DNA from: Darksidea phi
Taxonomy: Eukaryota > Ascomycota > Dothideomycetes > Pleosporales > Lentitheciaceae
DNA length: 64,000 nt
Assembly (NCBI GenBank): GCA_030770425.1
Contig: JASJFT010000042.1
Span: forward strand, 124,001 to 188,000
Direction: 5' to 3'
The notes under the pieces are model-generated. The model was not told the DNA's origin. It searched no databases and saw only the letters and a list, made by a program, of their open reading frames with translations. Every line of letters starts with the position of its first letter. The first letter of the stretch is position 1. A program made the translations under genes and the position numbers. Shown piece by piece: positions 30,608 to 41,192 of the stretch.

Positions 30608-33430
30608 TTAGAGTCCTCGAGCTCTCAAAACCTCCTTGAGAATACCTGCGAAGCCCCCAACATTCTCCGAATCGATCATCGTGTAGTGCCCTCCGGGACA
30701 ATCATGCATGCCGAGGTTGTTTCGAGAGAAGTCTTTCCAGTCTCTTAAAGGTCCTGCAGCCCAATCTTCTTTCGTCGCGGCACAGATCCGGAGAGGTTCG
30801 GCGAAGAAGACGTCTATGGAGGATACCATTCCCTTAGGCTCGTAGTCCACAGCAATGACATGTAGCTCGTGGGTAAGAGTCGTCCAGGAGTGTAAAGCAT
30901 CCGAAGTAAGAGCAAGCTCCTTCCACCTCAACTTGTCCGAAACACCTATGATATGTTGCAGGCCCTCGCCTCTTGTCATCTCACGAAGCTGAGGCATGAT
31001 ATCGTGCGAGTAGTCTTCAGTGATGAGACCAATGAAGAAAGCGAGGTGTGCGAGACAAGCCACCCAGTCCAGCTGACGCATACGCCATGCGATATGCGGT
31101 GGAAGGTCAAATGAGCCCAGAAAACGAACTTCGTCTCCCTTTGCCTCGAGTAACTTGGACGTCTCAAATGCTAACATGGCACCGTAGCAATACCCCGCAA
31201 GGGCGTACGGACCCTCAGGCTGACGAGATTTGATGGCGGCGAAGTAGGTCTCAACTGCCTCCGGAATACTGCGGAAATATTCCTCGCCCTGGAAACCCCT
31301 CGCCCGGAGTGCGTACACGGGACGGTCCATGTTCTTTGCAAGTTCTAAAAAGACAAGGACATCGCCCACGCCAGGGTGAACGAGCCATAGAGGAGTGCCG
31401 GTTTCGCGTGACTGAAGAACGACGTCCGGACTATAGCAAACACCCTTCGCCTCTTCGAGAACGCTTGCGAGTGACCTTACGTTGGGGTTCTGAAGCAAAG
31501 TGCCCGTCTCGATTACGATACCCAACTGCTTCTCCATCCGATTCTTCAATTGAAGCACATCGATCGATGTCATACCGAGCTCGAAAAATTGAGCATCAAC
31601 GCTCAGAGCGGACCTTGGTACGTCCAAGAACTCGCTGGCGATACTATGGAGTTGTTTCTCTAGTTTCGTGTCGGGCATCCTCAGCATCATTGCTTTCTGC
31701 GCTCGAATCGCCGCTTCGTATTCTCCATGTCGAGCTATATAATCCTTGCTGTACATCAAAGTCTTGATCTTATTCCGGGATAATTTGCCTAGAGTGGATC
31801 GTTGTAATACGGTGTTATCCAAAGGCATGATCATGGGGCGCGAACCCGTGATTAGCATCACGGTCTGGGCGATAGCATCGTGAACGCCCACGAGAGAAGA
31901 TCCTTCCGTGCTCTGCGGGCATGGTAGATATGTAATGAAGATACATTCTATCGACATGTGTTCCTTCCGATGATCAAACGCCAGATAGAAACCGGGCTCG
32001 GCTCCAGGAATCTTGGCAGCTTCGAGGGCTCTTTCGATCTCGTCAGGATGGTAATGGACCCCGTTGACAAGGATGGTGTCCTTTTCCCGGCCGATGAGGT
32101 GCAGATTCTGAGACTCATCAAGGCGACCTAGGTCCCCAGTGCGGAAGAAACCATCTGCTGTAAAAGCCGCCAGCGTTGCTTCGGGGTTGTTAAAGTACCC
32201 CGAGAATATGACGGGACCGCGCAACTCCACGTGGCCGTGGGTCTCATTGGATGCATTCTCCTTTGCAGTGATTCGCACTTGGATTCCCTCGATACCTTTT
32301 CCTACGGACAAAATGGGGGTCCGATGAACGCCGGATGGCTCTTCGTGTATAGCACGATTGAAGATTGAACCGGCGAACGTCTCCGTCATACCAAATGCCG
32401 GTACAATAAGGCTTCGCGGGGCACCGTACTTCTCAAGCTCAGATGCGAGCTCGTGGAGACTTCGCGTGGGAACAGCCTCACCACCAGATACGAGGAGCCG
32501 CCAGGCGTGTAGGTTTAGGTGTCCTGGCGAGTTGAGAACCAGATACTGGCGAAGCTTCTCGAGATAGAAGTTCGGAGCGAACGATCTGGTTATCTGGTGC
32601 CTTTGAACCATCTCGAGAAATAGGCCTGGGTCGACAACTACATCGGAGGCTTGGACGTGAACCTGGAGCCCGAAAGATATCATCGCAAGGAGGTGAGCTT
32701 CAAATGCAGCTACATGGTCGAAACCAATCCAATTCAGCACCGCTTTGTGATATTCGGGGCCACCGCAGCTCTTCAACTTTCCGGACAAAGAAGCGAACAG
32801 CTGCCCATGAGTCAAGACGACTGCTTTCGCGTGCCCAGTGCTACCAGATGTGAGCATGAGCATGGCTGGCGTATCCTTCTCGAAGTTGTCGCTGTTGGGA
32901 GATTCCGTATCAATGGCCTTGATCTCGTGAGGAAATTCCACGTCGTGCTCCAGTAATGTCTCCACAGGTTGCACGCTGGCAGTTTCATTACCGGAAAATT
33001 GCTCGACCATATGGCGTCGCGTGAGGTAAAGGGGTCCCTTCAACATCCGGTCCAAGTAGCGTATATGACGGACACGTTGCTCAAGCGATGCCGGAAAGGG
33101 AGGCGACAACGCAGGTATGGCGCCAGCAAACAACACCGCCCAGAACCATACAATGTTGTCGAGATGGTTATCGAAATGTACAACAACAACCGAGCCTTCT
33201 TTTACGTGAAGGGTGCTCCTGAGATGGAGGCTGTTCCGCTGGGCTGCACTGAGCAGTTCACCGTAGGACATGCGCATAGGCTTTTCGACGCTTCCCGCAG
33301 GATACAGAACCAACGCTGCTTCCTTATCGACACATTCTTTTGCCGCCACTTCCAGATGTTAGCACAATTGTTCGTCTTCTGCCTGCATAATTGTCTCACC
33401 TCGGAGGAGGTCTTGGAGCGTACGCGACAT
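30608..33430 (-). CDS. A-T-TE NRPS-like synthetase (quinone/furanone synthetase type)
   Basis: Two exons: 33430-33400 (MSRTLQDLLR) and 33348-30608, giving 923 aa, the usual size of atromentin-type synthetases. The 51-nt intron has a GTGAGA donor and a TGCTAAC branch site. Adenylation motifs: LMLTSGSTGHAKAVVLTH, VLNWIGFDHVAAFEAH, FGMTETF, RTGDLGR, LIGREKDTILVNG and LSRNKIK. The carrier motif FFELGMTSIDVLQLK has its phosphopantetheine Ser at about 605. The thioesterase carries PYALAGYCYGAMLAFE, with Cys731 where GxSxG has Ser, and a late GGHYTM His. Known relatives activate aryl-pyruvates and dimerise them to terphenylquinones, furanones or butyrolactone-like products. No aminotransferase to make the arylpyruvate is nearby. 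Two O-methyltransferase genes downstream suggest a methylated product. Confidence 0.92.
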
Positions 33431-33823
33431 GATGCGGACTTTTCGTTCAGTTTAACCAAAAATCGATTCTCTTCTGTGATGGTTGTTTGTAAAACAGATA
33501 GGAGACTCTGATCGATGAGATACTGGCCTGACAACTTCGCTATTTTCCCATCTTGATACGTACATCTGCCCACCCACCACGCCATTACCGCCGTTGCATT
33601 TGCGCCTGCATGTCATCACATATCCGTACGCATCAAGCGCTTACAGCGTACCCGATTCAGACGTGGATCCACTCACACAGCAGCCATTAATTTCAGGCCA
33701 ACGTAAGCATAGGGCACGGATGGATTGCAAGAAAATACTCATGTTGTACTACCCGAACTTCACACCAGCCGAACCTTCCACGTCCCACACCGAGACCCTA
33801 AGTCCAATTTGGGCATGATACAC
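33431..33823. promoter_or_regulatory. Intergenic region upstream of the A-T-TE gene
   Basis: About 390 bp between the A-T-TE start and the 3' end of the next gene on the same strand. It should contain the A-T-TE promoter. I identify no specific site. Confidence 0.4.
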
Positions 33824-35226
33824 CTAATTTCCTACCCAGCGGGCTTCGATAAGAGCCAGAGCTGAACCCTGAGGTTGGGTGATCCCAACAAATTCAAATC
33901 CTGGATCTACCTTCGCAAACAGGTCTCGCCACTCATCTGCATCACGCTCCCAAGCATTGAAATACGTCTTCATGGTCAGATCCATGTCGCTGGATGTTCA
34001 GTGAGCACACCTTCACAGCGGTTATGCATGCAGGTTTCACTCACCGGAGGTCTTTCTCTCGCCAATTAGGAATTTTACCGGGGTCAGGCAAGCAACCATC
34101 CTGCACCAAGATCCTTGCTCCGGTCTTCAGAGCCGGGATTAGATTCATCAATATGATCGCAGAGTACTTGTCCGAATGGTTGTGGAAGATCCAACGAAAA
34201 ATGTAAGCATCGGCTTCAACTGGTTGCGGCGTGAAGAAATCATGCGCCATCAGCTGCACGCGGTCTGAAACAGTGCTCGGAACCGCCGGAGAGGTTTCAA
34301 TGGTGCCTGGAAGGTCTTGCGAGATGAAGCGGAGGCTGCTATACTTCTCAGCCAGACTGATGGCCACAGCCGCGTGCGAACCGCCAACGTCCACGACAAG
34401 ACCGTTCCCGAGCGAATCCCAGTCAAAGCTGTTCTGGATGTGGACTGGGTCAAAAGCTGGGTTGTTTGATATCATGGCGGTCATTGAAGCGCCGAAGCGT
34501 GCAGTTAGCTTCATGTCTGTTGCGAGACGTTGGTACAATGGCTCTTCTGCATTGTGAGCAAGATTCCATCCAGTGTGATTGGGCTCTTCGGATTCCGGCC
34601 ACTTCGCTAGCGCATCTACAAGCTTCGAGTCGTTAGTATCACAAGATGAGGGGATCTGCAAGCCTACCTTGACGCTGGACGGCCACAGATCTTCAGTTCC
34701 CGACTCGAGCCAAGCCATGCAATTGGAATCTCGCATAAGCTGCGATGCCGCCGAGTGTGCGACTACGCCTTTTTCGGGCTCGGTGAAGATTCTCATAGTC
34801 ATAGCGTGGCGAAGCAGGTGTTTGAGAGGCCGCTCAGAGAGGCCGCAGGCATCAGCCAACTCGGTGTAGGTCTTGGTCTCACCGACACCAAGGCAATTGG
34901 CGATATCATATCGAGAAATTGCTTTCATACACGCCATATTGTTATGCTACGGATGTGGTAAGTACATGGTCGGGTCATCGTCATAGAAGGAGACATACGC
35001 CGCTCTTGCGTTGAATCAGGTTCATTGGCGCCAGAAGAAGGTCATGCAGCTCTTGCGTAGCATCAAGAACTACATCGCGAGCGAGAGAAATCTCTGGTGG
35101 AAAGACAACCGAAATGCCGGGATTGAAAGAAGGCGGGGCCAACTCGCGAGCGGCCATCAGGCTGTCGATGACAGAGGCATTTTCAGAGATAGCATGTGCG
35201 AGCTCGATGATGCGGGAATGAGCCAT
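33824..35226 (-). CDS. SAM-dependent O-methyltransferase (PF00891 type), 3' end frameshifted
   Basis: Exons 35226-34999, 34946-34045 and 33990 downward. Family features: a winged-helix dimerisation part (AISRYDIANCLGVGETKTYT, ELADACGLSERPLKHLLRHA), the SAM-binding GNGLVVDVGGSHAAVAISLA, FISQDLPGTIE, VQLMAHDFFTPQPVEADAYI, FRWIFHNHSDK and ARILVQDGCLPDPG. In exon 3 the frame reads DMDLTMKTYF and then meets TGA at 33944-33942, giving a 392-aa product. One base away, the frame continues with the conserved C-terminus NAWERDADEWRDLFAKVDPG through FEFVGITQPQGSALALIEAR to a TAG at 33824. The slip is in a run of four T (minus strand). It is either a recent mutation or a sequence error. It probably tailors the A-T-TE product. 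Confidence 0.82.
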
Positions 35227-36334
35227 GTTGAACGGAGGATGGAAGTCGAGAGCAAGTTCGAGGAAACGGACATCGATTCAGGGTGTTAGTTACTCCTTAT
35301 ATACCCAGCGGCGCAGTCCTCAGCTTCAGTGCAATGCCAAACGATAGCATAATTCTCCTACCCCTCAAGAGAGCATTTTACCGCCGCGAAAGGGCCATAC
35401 ACATTCAGATCGCAACTAGACAGCCTGCCTCTAGTGCCCATTTCTCGTATCACCTCTGCAGACGTCTCGTTCTATTCCGAGACACGCAGTCAGATATTGG
35501 CCCTCCCAGCAGGTCTCTTAAAACATGAATGAGGCACAGCACTTGGAGAAATTGATGGACCGTGTGCTGAGTTCTAAGGAATAGCGAAAGCAGGGTATGG
35601 AACAGTCCGTTTCCGTCTAGCTCATGCAGACGCTGTGATTACAAGGGGGTATCATGAGCGGGCTATTAGCGTGATTGACCGCACAGACACAATTTGTATG
35701 GAAGCTCGGCGAACCACGCTAATAGCCCGTTCATGGAACCCCCTTGTACAGAGCATCATTGGGCGTGGCCTTCTCGGTCAACTCCGGCAGGCAGATATAC
35801 CCTCCATTCGTTAAGGGGGTTAATTAAGGTGCGGGGCTGTTCCAGCGCAACGGTATCGAGTGCCGGGATTCTCGTTTTGAACTTGCACACGTGTGGTGCG
35901 GCCCGGTATGAAGAAGTGCGTGAGGCACGATACTCAGCATATGCTCACCCGCATTTGTGATGACGTGTCATAGCATCCTCATATGGGGGCCATCCGACCA
36001 AGCTACCATAGGTAGCTAGGGTAACACAATTCCAATAGATCCCATAAATCACGGTCTTGTGGCAGCATTTGAAGAGCGATCAGGTGCACATGCAATAGTT
36101 GGGTTCCGGTGTTACCGTTCTACTTGGGGTGTCTCTGCCTGGGTTAGGAACCCGCGTCACTCGCGAAGGGAGGAAGTTGCTCGCCAAGTTCTGCCACATG
36201 CATCTACGAATTCATTACCTCCACTGGCTCTACACAGCATGGCTCCCGAAGAAAAGAAATGGCTGTGAACCGTTTATCTTGTAAATGAAACGCAATATCA
36301 TGACGCAACAGCGATCCAGGGAGCGACGCGCCTT
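35227..36334. other. Intergenic region with fold-back
   Basis: About 1.1 kb between the frameshifted O-methyltransferase and the SAT4-type gene. It contains the 109-bp fold-back described separately. Short open frames are not convincing. Confidence 0.5.
35640..35748. repeat. 109-bp fold-back (34-bp inverted repeat, 41-nt loop)
   Basis: The left arm at 35640-35673 starts TACAAGGGGG and ends CGGGCTATTAGCGTG. The right arm at 35715-35748 is its reverse complement with 3 mismatches in 34 bp. The loop is 41 nt. It lies upstream of the O-methyltransferase start (35226). It looks like a solo MITE-like fold-back or a structured RNA; no target-site duplication is obvious. Confidence 0.85.
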
Positions 36335-37658
36335 TCAATCCCTAAGCACATTGACAGACGTCTGTGTGCTGGTGCTGACATCCACATCAAGCCTCTCCCA
36401 AATCCTCTCTCGATCATTAAGCTCGAGATTCTCGCCGCAGTGTGCGCGAGATTTCGATGCTGAACCTTTGTAGTACACGCCACTCTCAGAGCGAGTATAT
36501 CCAGAGCTTCTATGTGCTGTACTTTTTCCAGCCAAAAGTCCCGGAGAATATCGGTCGAATAAAGGTTTCAGTGGCGCTACGCTGCCGCATACAATGATCA
36601 CGAAGATCTCGCTCTGCGACCAGATAGTGAGCTCCCAGGTCGCCCCTAGTGTTGTGTAAGCTTTGAAGACGAAGATGAACTTGAAAACTCACATCCAAAG
36701 TCCTCAGTGTGAAGAAGGGTTTTCATGTGGACAAATTTAAGTACCGCGCAAACGGTTGCACTAAAGACGTCATCAACATGGTTTCGTCGACACCAGGTGT
36801 TGCGATGTTTAGAGTACGTACGTCAGACTCAGCGATAGCAAGATATATACTCTGATTCTTTTGGCTAGGCTCAACTGCAGATTGTATATAATCCGCGCGG
36901 GGAGAACCCCTAGCACAAAGTCGGCGATAATGTTAAGAGCTAGAGAACGTCAGAAAACATTGAATCGAAATTTTAGAGCGACTTACTCAAGCCCATGTAG
37001 ATCCAACCCAGTTTTGCACTATTTGGCCAACATGTCCCCGGTATCTGCGGATTCCACAGTTTTCTCGAAGGTTTGCAAGTAAACCTATAGCACTGTCAGC
37101 CAAATATTCATCAACATTCAAGTCCTTGACCTACCAGTTCAACACCATGCCTTGAAAATTATGAAGGACCGTGAATAGAATAATGAACCAGATAAACATT
37201 CTCATAGGGGACGAGCCAGGTGGTAGAATGCGGAGCAACAAGTATCCAACCGAAAACTTGCTGGTGAATACACCGATAATGGAGACAGTCTGGAAAATGT
37301 ACGACGCGAGTGCAACCGTGGAGATATTCGGTGGGTAGATGTGCCAAACATGGCGGAAGCCACCGAGCGAACTCATCCAAGTTACAAGGCAGGTAGACAC
37401 TATCAATGCTACCTAACCGAGGTTTAGTAAGGAAGATATGGGAAACTGGGATATATAACATACGGTTGCAACGAGCATCATCCAGTCGTCGAGACCAATT
37501 GATTTTCCAATCTTGCGTGACACGAATCGTAGGGTGATGAAAAGAGACGCGACGACAGTTTCAACCCAAACGAGCGCTACAATGGAACGCCCGCGGTCTA
37601 CTACCGGACCAAATGCCATGACTGAGGATACGGGTGGTGGCTGAGAGGAAGAATTCAT
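36335..37658 (-). CDS. Rhodopsin-like (SAT4/PTH11-type) seven-helix fungal membrane protein
   Basis: Six exons join in phase: 37658-37464, 37412-37135, 37084-36987, 36939-36822, 36760-36693 and 36645-36335, giving 355 aa. Family hallmarks: RFVSRKIGKSIGLDDWMMLV after helix 1, the loop after helix 4 assembled across an intron (TCKPSRKLWNPQIPGTCWP), NIIADFVLGVLPARIIYNLQ, and the late ATWELTIWSQSEIFVIIVCG then SVAPLKPLFDRY. The soluble C-tail is Ser-rich. No CFEM domain precedes the helices. Such proteins are common in and beside fungal secondary-metabolite loci; their ligand is generally unknown. It is divergent to the second O-methyltransferase. Confidence 0.88.
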
Positions 37659-38511
37659 GGTCGATGAAGTGTTTGTGTGGAAACGTTGAGTGAGGCTAGC
37701 TTCGAATCAACAAAATGACAGAAAGATGCCTCCAAAATAATCACGACGGTCTTGCTTAACATTGCACTAAAGCCGAGTATATAATTCAAGCAGAAATTGC
37801 GCGTGCCCCGCGCAACAGAGACGGACTGGAGGAATGGGGCGTAGCAAGGCCAGCGTTCAGAAGCGGCCCCCGAGTACTGAGTGACTCACTCACTTATTCG
37901 GGGTGACCCGAACTGCGGAACGGTCTGAAAGGCATCCTTACGGGATGCCGATCGCATGGATTGGCAAGCCACAACGGCCAAGCCCGTGGGACCCAATTTT
38001 CACTTGCAGAACCTCATATGCAGCCCAATGCATCTAATAAAATATCCCTGCCTCTGGGACTATAGCGCTTACCTGCAGGAGTTCCTATGAGGTTGCATCT
38101 GACTCGCATGAAGGCAAACGGTATTGTTTATTTGTATGACACTTAAAGTCCGTATGCGGCGAGAGTGCATGGCATATTAATTTTCAATGTAACGTGGGGG
38201 CCCTAATTGCATCTTGATCGGATGATTATCATTCAATGGACAAGGAATCGCCGCAATCCGGTGAGGCACGGTAGATGCAGCTGCACCTTCAGTACCAGAA
38301 GTGGTCCGCCGGTGACATGCTCAATATGGCGAATCAAACTCGCTCCTGGAAGGGCCTTTGGAGCCGGGACACTGAATTCTCGGCAATGAACAGCAAGCAT
38401 GAATTGTCCCCGGTGAATAGCGGCCCCATCTGATGCTCTGGAATTCGCGCCAACATCTCCTCCCCGTACCTACGCATTGTATTTTCAACTTTTCACCAAA
38501 GATCTTATCAA
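37659..38511. promoter_or_regulatory. Divergent promoter between SAT4-type gene and second O-methyltransferase
   Basis: An 853-bp spacer between two divergent start codons. It contains a bZIP-type TGACTCA and a CGG/CCG palindrome about 230 bp from the SAT4-type start (listed separately). Confidence 0.5.
37880..37912. promoter_or_regulatory. bZIP-type TGACTCA next to a CGG-N6-CCG palindrome
   Basis: GAGTGACTCACTC (near 37879-37891) contains TGACTCA at 37882-37888, the consensus for Gcn4/AP-1-type bZIP factors. Eight bases on, TTCGGG-GTGA-CCCGAA (37897-37912) is a perfect inverted repeat with CGG-N6-CCG spacing, the form bound by many Zn2Cys6 regulators. Placement between two cluster genes favours function; binding is inferred. 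Confidence 0.45.
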
Positions 38512-39959
38512 ATGATCAAAATGGAGACCATTTGCAAGCAGTTGAATGATCATCTACTCGCCGCTGATGAAACAGAGCGCAAACACCTGGTTAAACAACT
38601 TCAAGATATGCTTCAGTCAATCGAGACCCCGGACGACACTGTGAATCGAATGTACGTTGTTCTCTCACATCAAACATAATCCTTGACGAGCGCGGAACTA
38701 ATTCCAAAATAGCGGATATATGGCAAGTGTCTCACTGCGATCGAAAGTAGCGGCATCTCTAATCATAACCAGCCATTGCAAACATCAGTCACACGAATCG
38801 GGATCGATCTAAACATCTTCAACATCCTCGCCAAAGACCCAGACTCCAAAAGTCTCGATAGTCTCGAACAACAAACTGGAGTACAAAAGGCTCTCCTCGG
38901 TAGGACGAATTCTACTCCACTTGCAAATAGACCATACTCATAACCCTTGCAGGACGTCTCCTCCGCTACATGTCCTCAACAGGTCTCATATCTGAGCCCT
39001 CACTAGACAACTTCGCTGCCAATAGCGTAACAAGCAACCTCTCCATCAAAGGGACCCAGTCTGCCATATGCCATTGGTGAGTATTCTACGCTGCCAGTAA
39101 CAGCAACCCGCTCACGACAAAAAACCCAGCTTCGAAACATGCGGCCCAATGTTCCAAGAGCTCCCCGCTTTCCTAAAGCGAACCCAACACCAACCAGTAG
39201 AGAACGGAGCGTCCACAATCTTCCAGTCAGCGTTCCACACCGACATGACACCCTACCCTTGGTTTGCGCAGAACCCTGAACGCCTCGAATGGTTCAACAG
39301 TTACATGTCGTCGAGGCGTTCGGCCAACGAAACTTGGCTTTCCACCTACGACGTGGAGTCTGACCTCAGAAGCCGAGATTGGAAGAGCGATGATGCCGTC
39401 TTCGTGAATATAGGCGGTGCCATTGGACAGCAGTGTGCCGAGTTCAAAGCAAAATTTCCACATTTCGGAGGGAGAGTAATACTCCAGGACTTGCCGCACA
39501 CGATTGATCACGCGTTGCAAACGCCGGGGGTCGAGAACATGGCTCATGATTTCTTCAAACCGCAGCCGATCATAGGTAAGCGCCGCCCAAACACAGCCGG
39601 GAAGTCTGAACATATTCGAACATATTCTAACTTGCGAGCTAGGCGCAAAATATTACTTCCTCCGCGGCGTGTTGCACAACTGGCCTGACGACAAAGCCAG
39701 GGAAATCATGCGCAACATCGTTCCTGCTATGGGCGAGCACTCCGTCTTACTCATTGATGAGCCCGTTCTTCCTGATTCGAATGTGCACACGTATGTCGCG
39801 GCGATGGACCTCACCATGATGTGTGCTTTGGCGGGAGTTCAGAGGACACGGATTGGCTGGGAGACATTGCTGGAGTCGGCCGGTTTGGTGATGGTTGACC
39901 ATGTTTATTACAAGCCGGATATGTATGAAGGGATTCTGAAAGTTGTTCCGCTGAGTTGA
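38512..39959 (+). CDS. SAM-dependent O-methyltransferase (PF00891 type) with a 10-nt microexon
   Basis: Six exons in phase: 38512-38651, 38713-38722, 38773-38899, 38953-39076, 39130-39575 and 39643-39959, giving 387 aa. Exon 2 is only 10 nt, and the following intron starts with GCAAGT. This is the only splicing I found that restores the conserved GYMPLQTSVTRIGIDLNIFN. Other features: LLRYMSSTGLISEPSLDNFA, FVNIGGAIGQQCAEFKAKFP (SAM site, with Gly-Gly-Ala-Ile-Gly), VILQDLPHTID, VENMAHDFFKPQPI, FLRGVLHNWPDDKAREIMRN with the catalytic-type His, LLIDEPVLPDSN and AMDLTMMCALAGVQRTRIGW. It is probably a tailoring enzyme of the A-T-TE locus. It is distinct from the COMT-type enzyme at 9.6 kb. Confidence 0.9.
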
Positions 39960-40402
39960 CGAATCCTTGGGGCTTCTGGACTGGCTTTTTAATGATGAAT
40001 ACAATGGCGACCGTACCTGAGGTGGTTAGACGAGTTAATTGTGATCACGTCTGCGATGACAGCGTGCACGGATAGAGCAGAAAAGAATTGTACTGCTGTA
40101 GGAAGGACCGAGACCACATAAGGATTATCAACCTCCATCACTCAGAGACCTGAAGCAGCGCTGTTCGTCGCAATAGTTGTAGCACCAATATGCATAGGGA
40201 AAAAGGAGAAGGCAGGGTGCACAGATGACTTTGCAGATGTGAGGCATGGTTGATGACACGGTGCAGGGCTTTGGGTGTACAAGGTGCTAGACTATCCATG
40301 CGGCTATGGCTGTTGTAATAGCTTGGATGCTAGGTAGAATCAAAAGACGTTGGTCCTATCGAGGGGTGCTGCGCCGCCCTTGGCTCTATCAAATGGGCCA
40401 TC
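39960..40402. other. Convergent intergenic region
   Basis: About 440 bp between tail-to-tail genes. No feature seen. Confidence 0.45.
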
Positions 40403-41192
40403 CTACAAGCCCCGCACCCCCAAACAACTCACCACAACAGCCACCCAAAGCACACCCGCCACCCCACTCCCACCCAACCTCACCGCTCCACTACAAACAC
40501 CACCCTGGGGACACTCCCTCCCCTTCCCCTCCTCTTCTTCATCCTTAGGTACCTCTGGATCACTCGGTCCCTCCGGCTGCTCATCCTCAGGCACCTGTTC
40601 CTGTACATTCGCCGTGAACGCACCAACGACGTTGCCCGGTGGGTAGTAGTTGCATACAACGAACCAACCCGGCGCTTCCTTTCCACCCGAACCGTTGCAT
40701 TCAGTGCGGCCACAGCCGACCGAGGTAGTGGGTTTCCAGACTAACTGGGTAAAGTGGCCGGTTTCTTTTGAGAACTCGCCCTTCTTGAAGTCATAGTCTA
40801 CTCTTTCGTGGCCCCAAGCGATGATGGAAGCTGAAGCATTTCGATAGCCTGAAGAAAGATTCTCGCCTGTGGGTCCGCCCTGTCGTCTCAATTAGCCTCT
40901 GACGAAAGTAAACTAAAGGAGTTGAACATACCGAATGTTCAAAAATACATCTTTCGCTCCACTCTTGCGCGCCGTCCGCCAACGTCTCATTCCATTCCAA
41001 TGCCGTCGCGTTATGCTGTTTTCGATACGTGTTCGTAACGTTCAGCACTGCCTCTCTGAACTCATCACTGTCTGTATATTCTGTCGAGGATTGTTGTTCA
41101 TCTTCTGCAGAGGTGAGATCGGTGTATATGGCGCAAACAAGGAGAAGAGTGAAGAGAAAGCTGATTGGACGTAATGTTACTAGAAAGAGCAT
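40403..41192 (-). CDS. Secreted CAP/PR-1-like (SCP) protein with C-terminal hydrophobic anchor
   Basis: Two exons, 41192-40932 and 40879-40403, giving 245 aa from the ATG that opens a clear signal peptide (MLFLVTLRPISFLFTLLLVC). An ATG 51 bp upstream would bury that signal. CAP motifs: VLNVTNTYRKQHNATALEWN, CIFEHSGGPTGENLSSGY across the intron, HFTQLVWKPTTSVGCGRTEC and WFVVCNYYPPGNVVGAF. Then come a Glu/Pro-rich stalk and a terminal hydrophobic stretch (GSGVAGVLWVAVVVSCLGV), suggesting GPI anchoring. Yeast Pry relatives bind sterols or lipids; the role here is not known. Confidence 0.9.

Noticed and set aside
30608..33430. Possible role of the A-T-TE enzyme as a MysE-like NRPS for the mycosporine cluster, since MysE has the same domain order
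   Set aside because: It is about 17 kb from the cluster across conserved housekeeping genes, sits with its own methyltransferases, and its A domain has the aryl-keto-acid-type NWIGFDHV signature rather than amino-acid A4 features.
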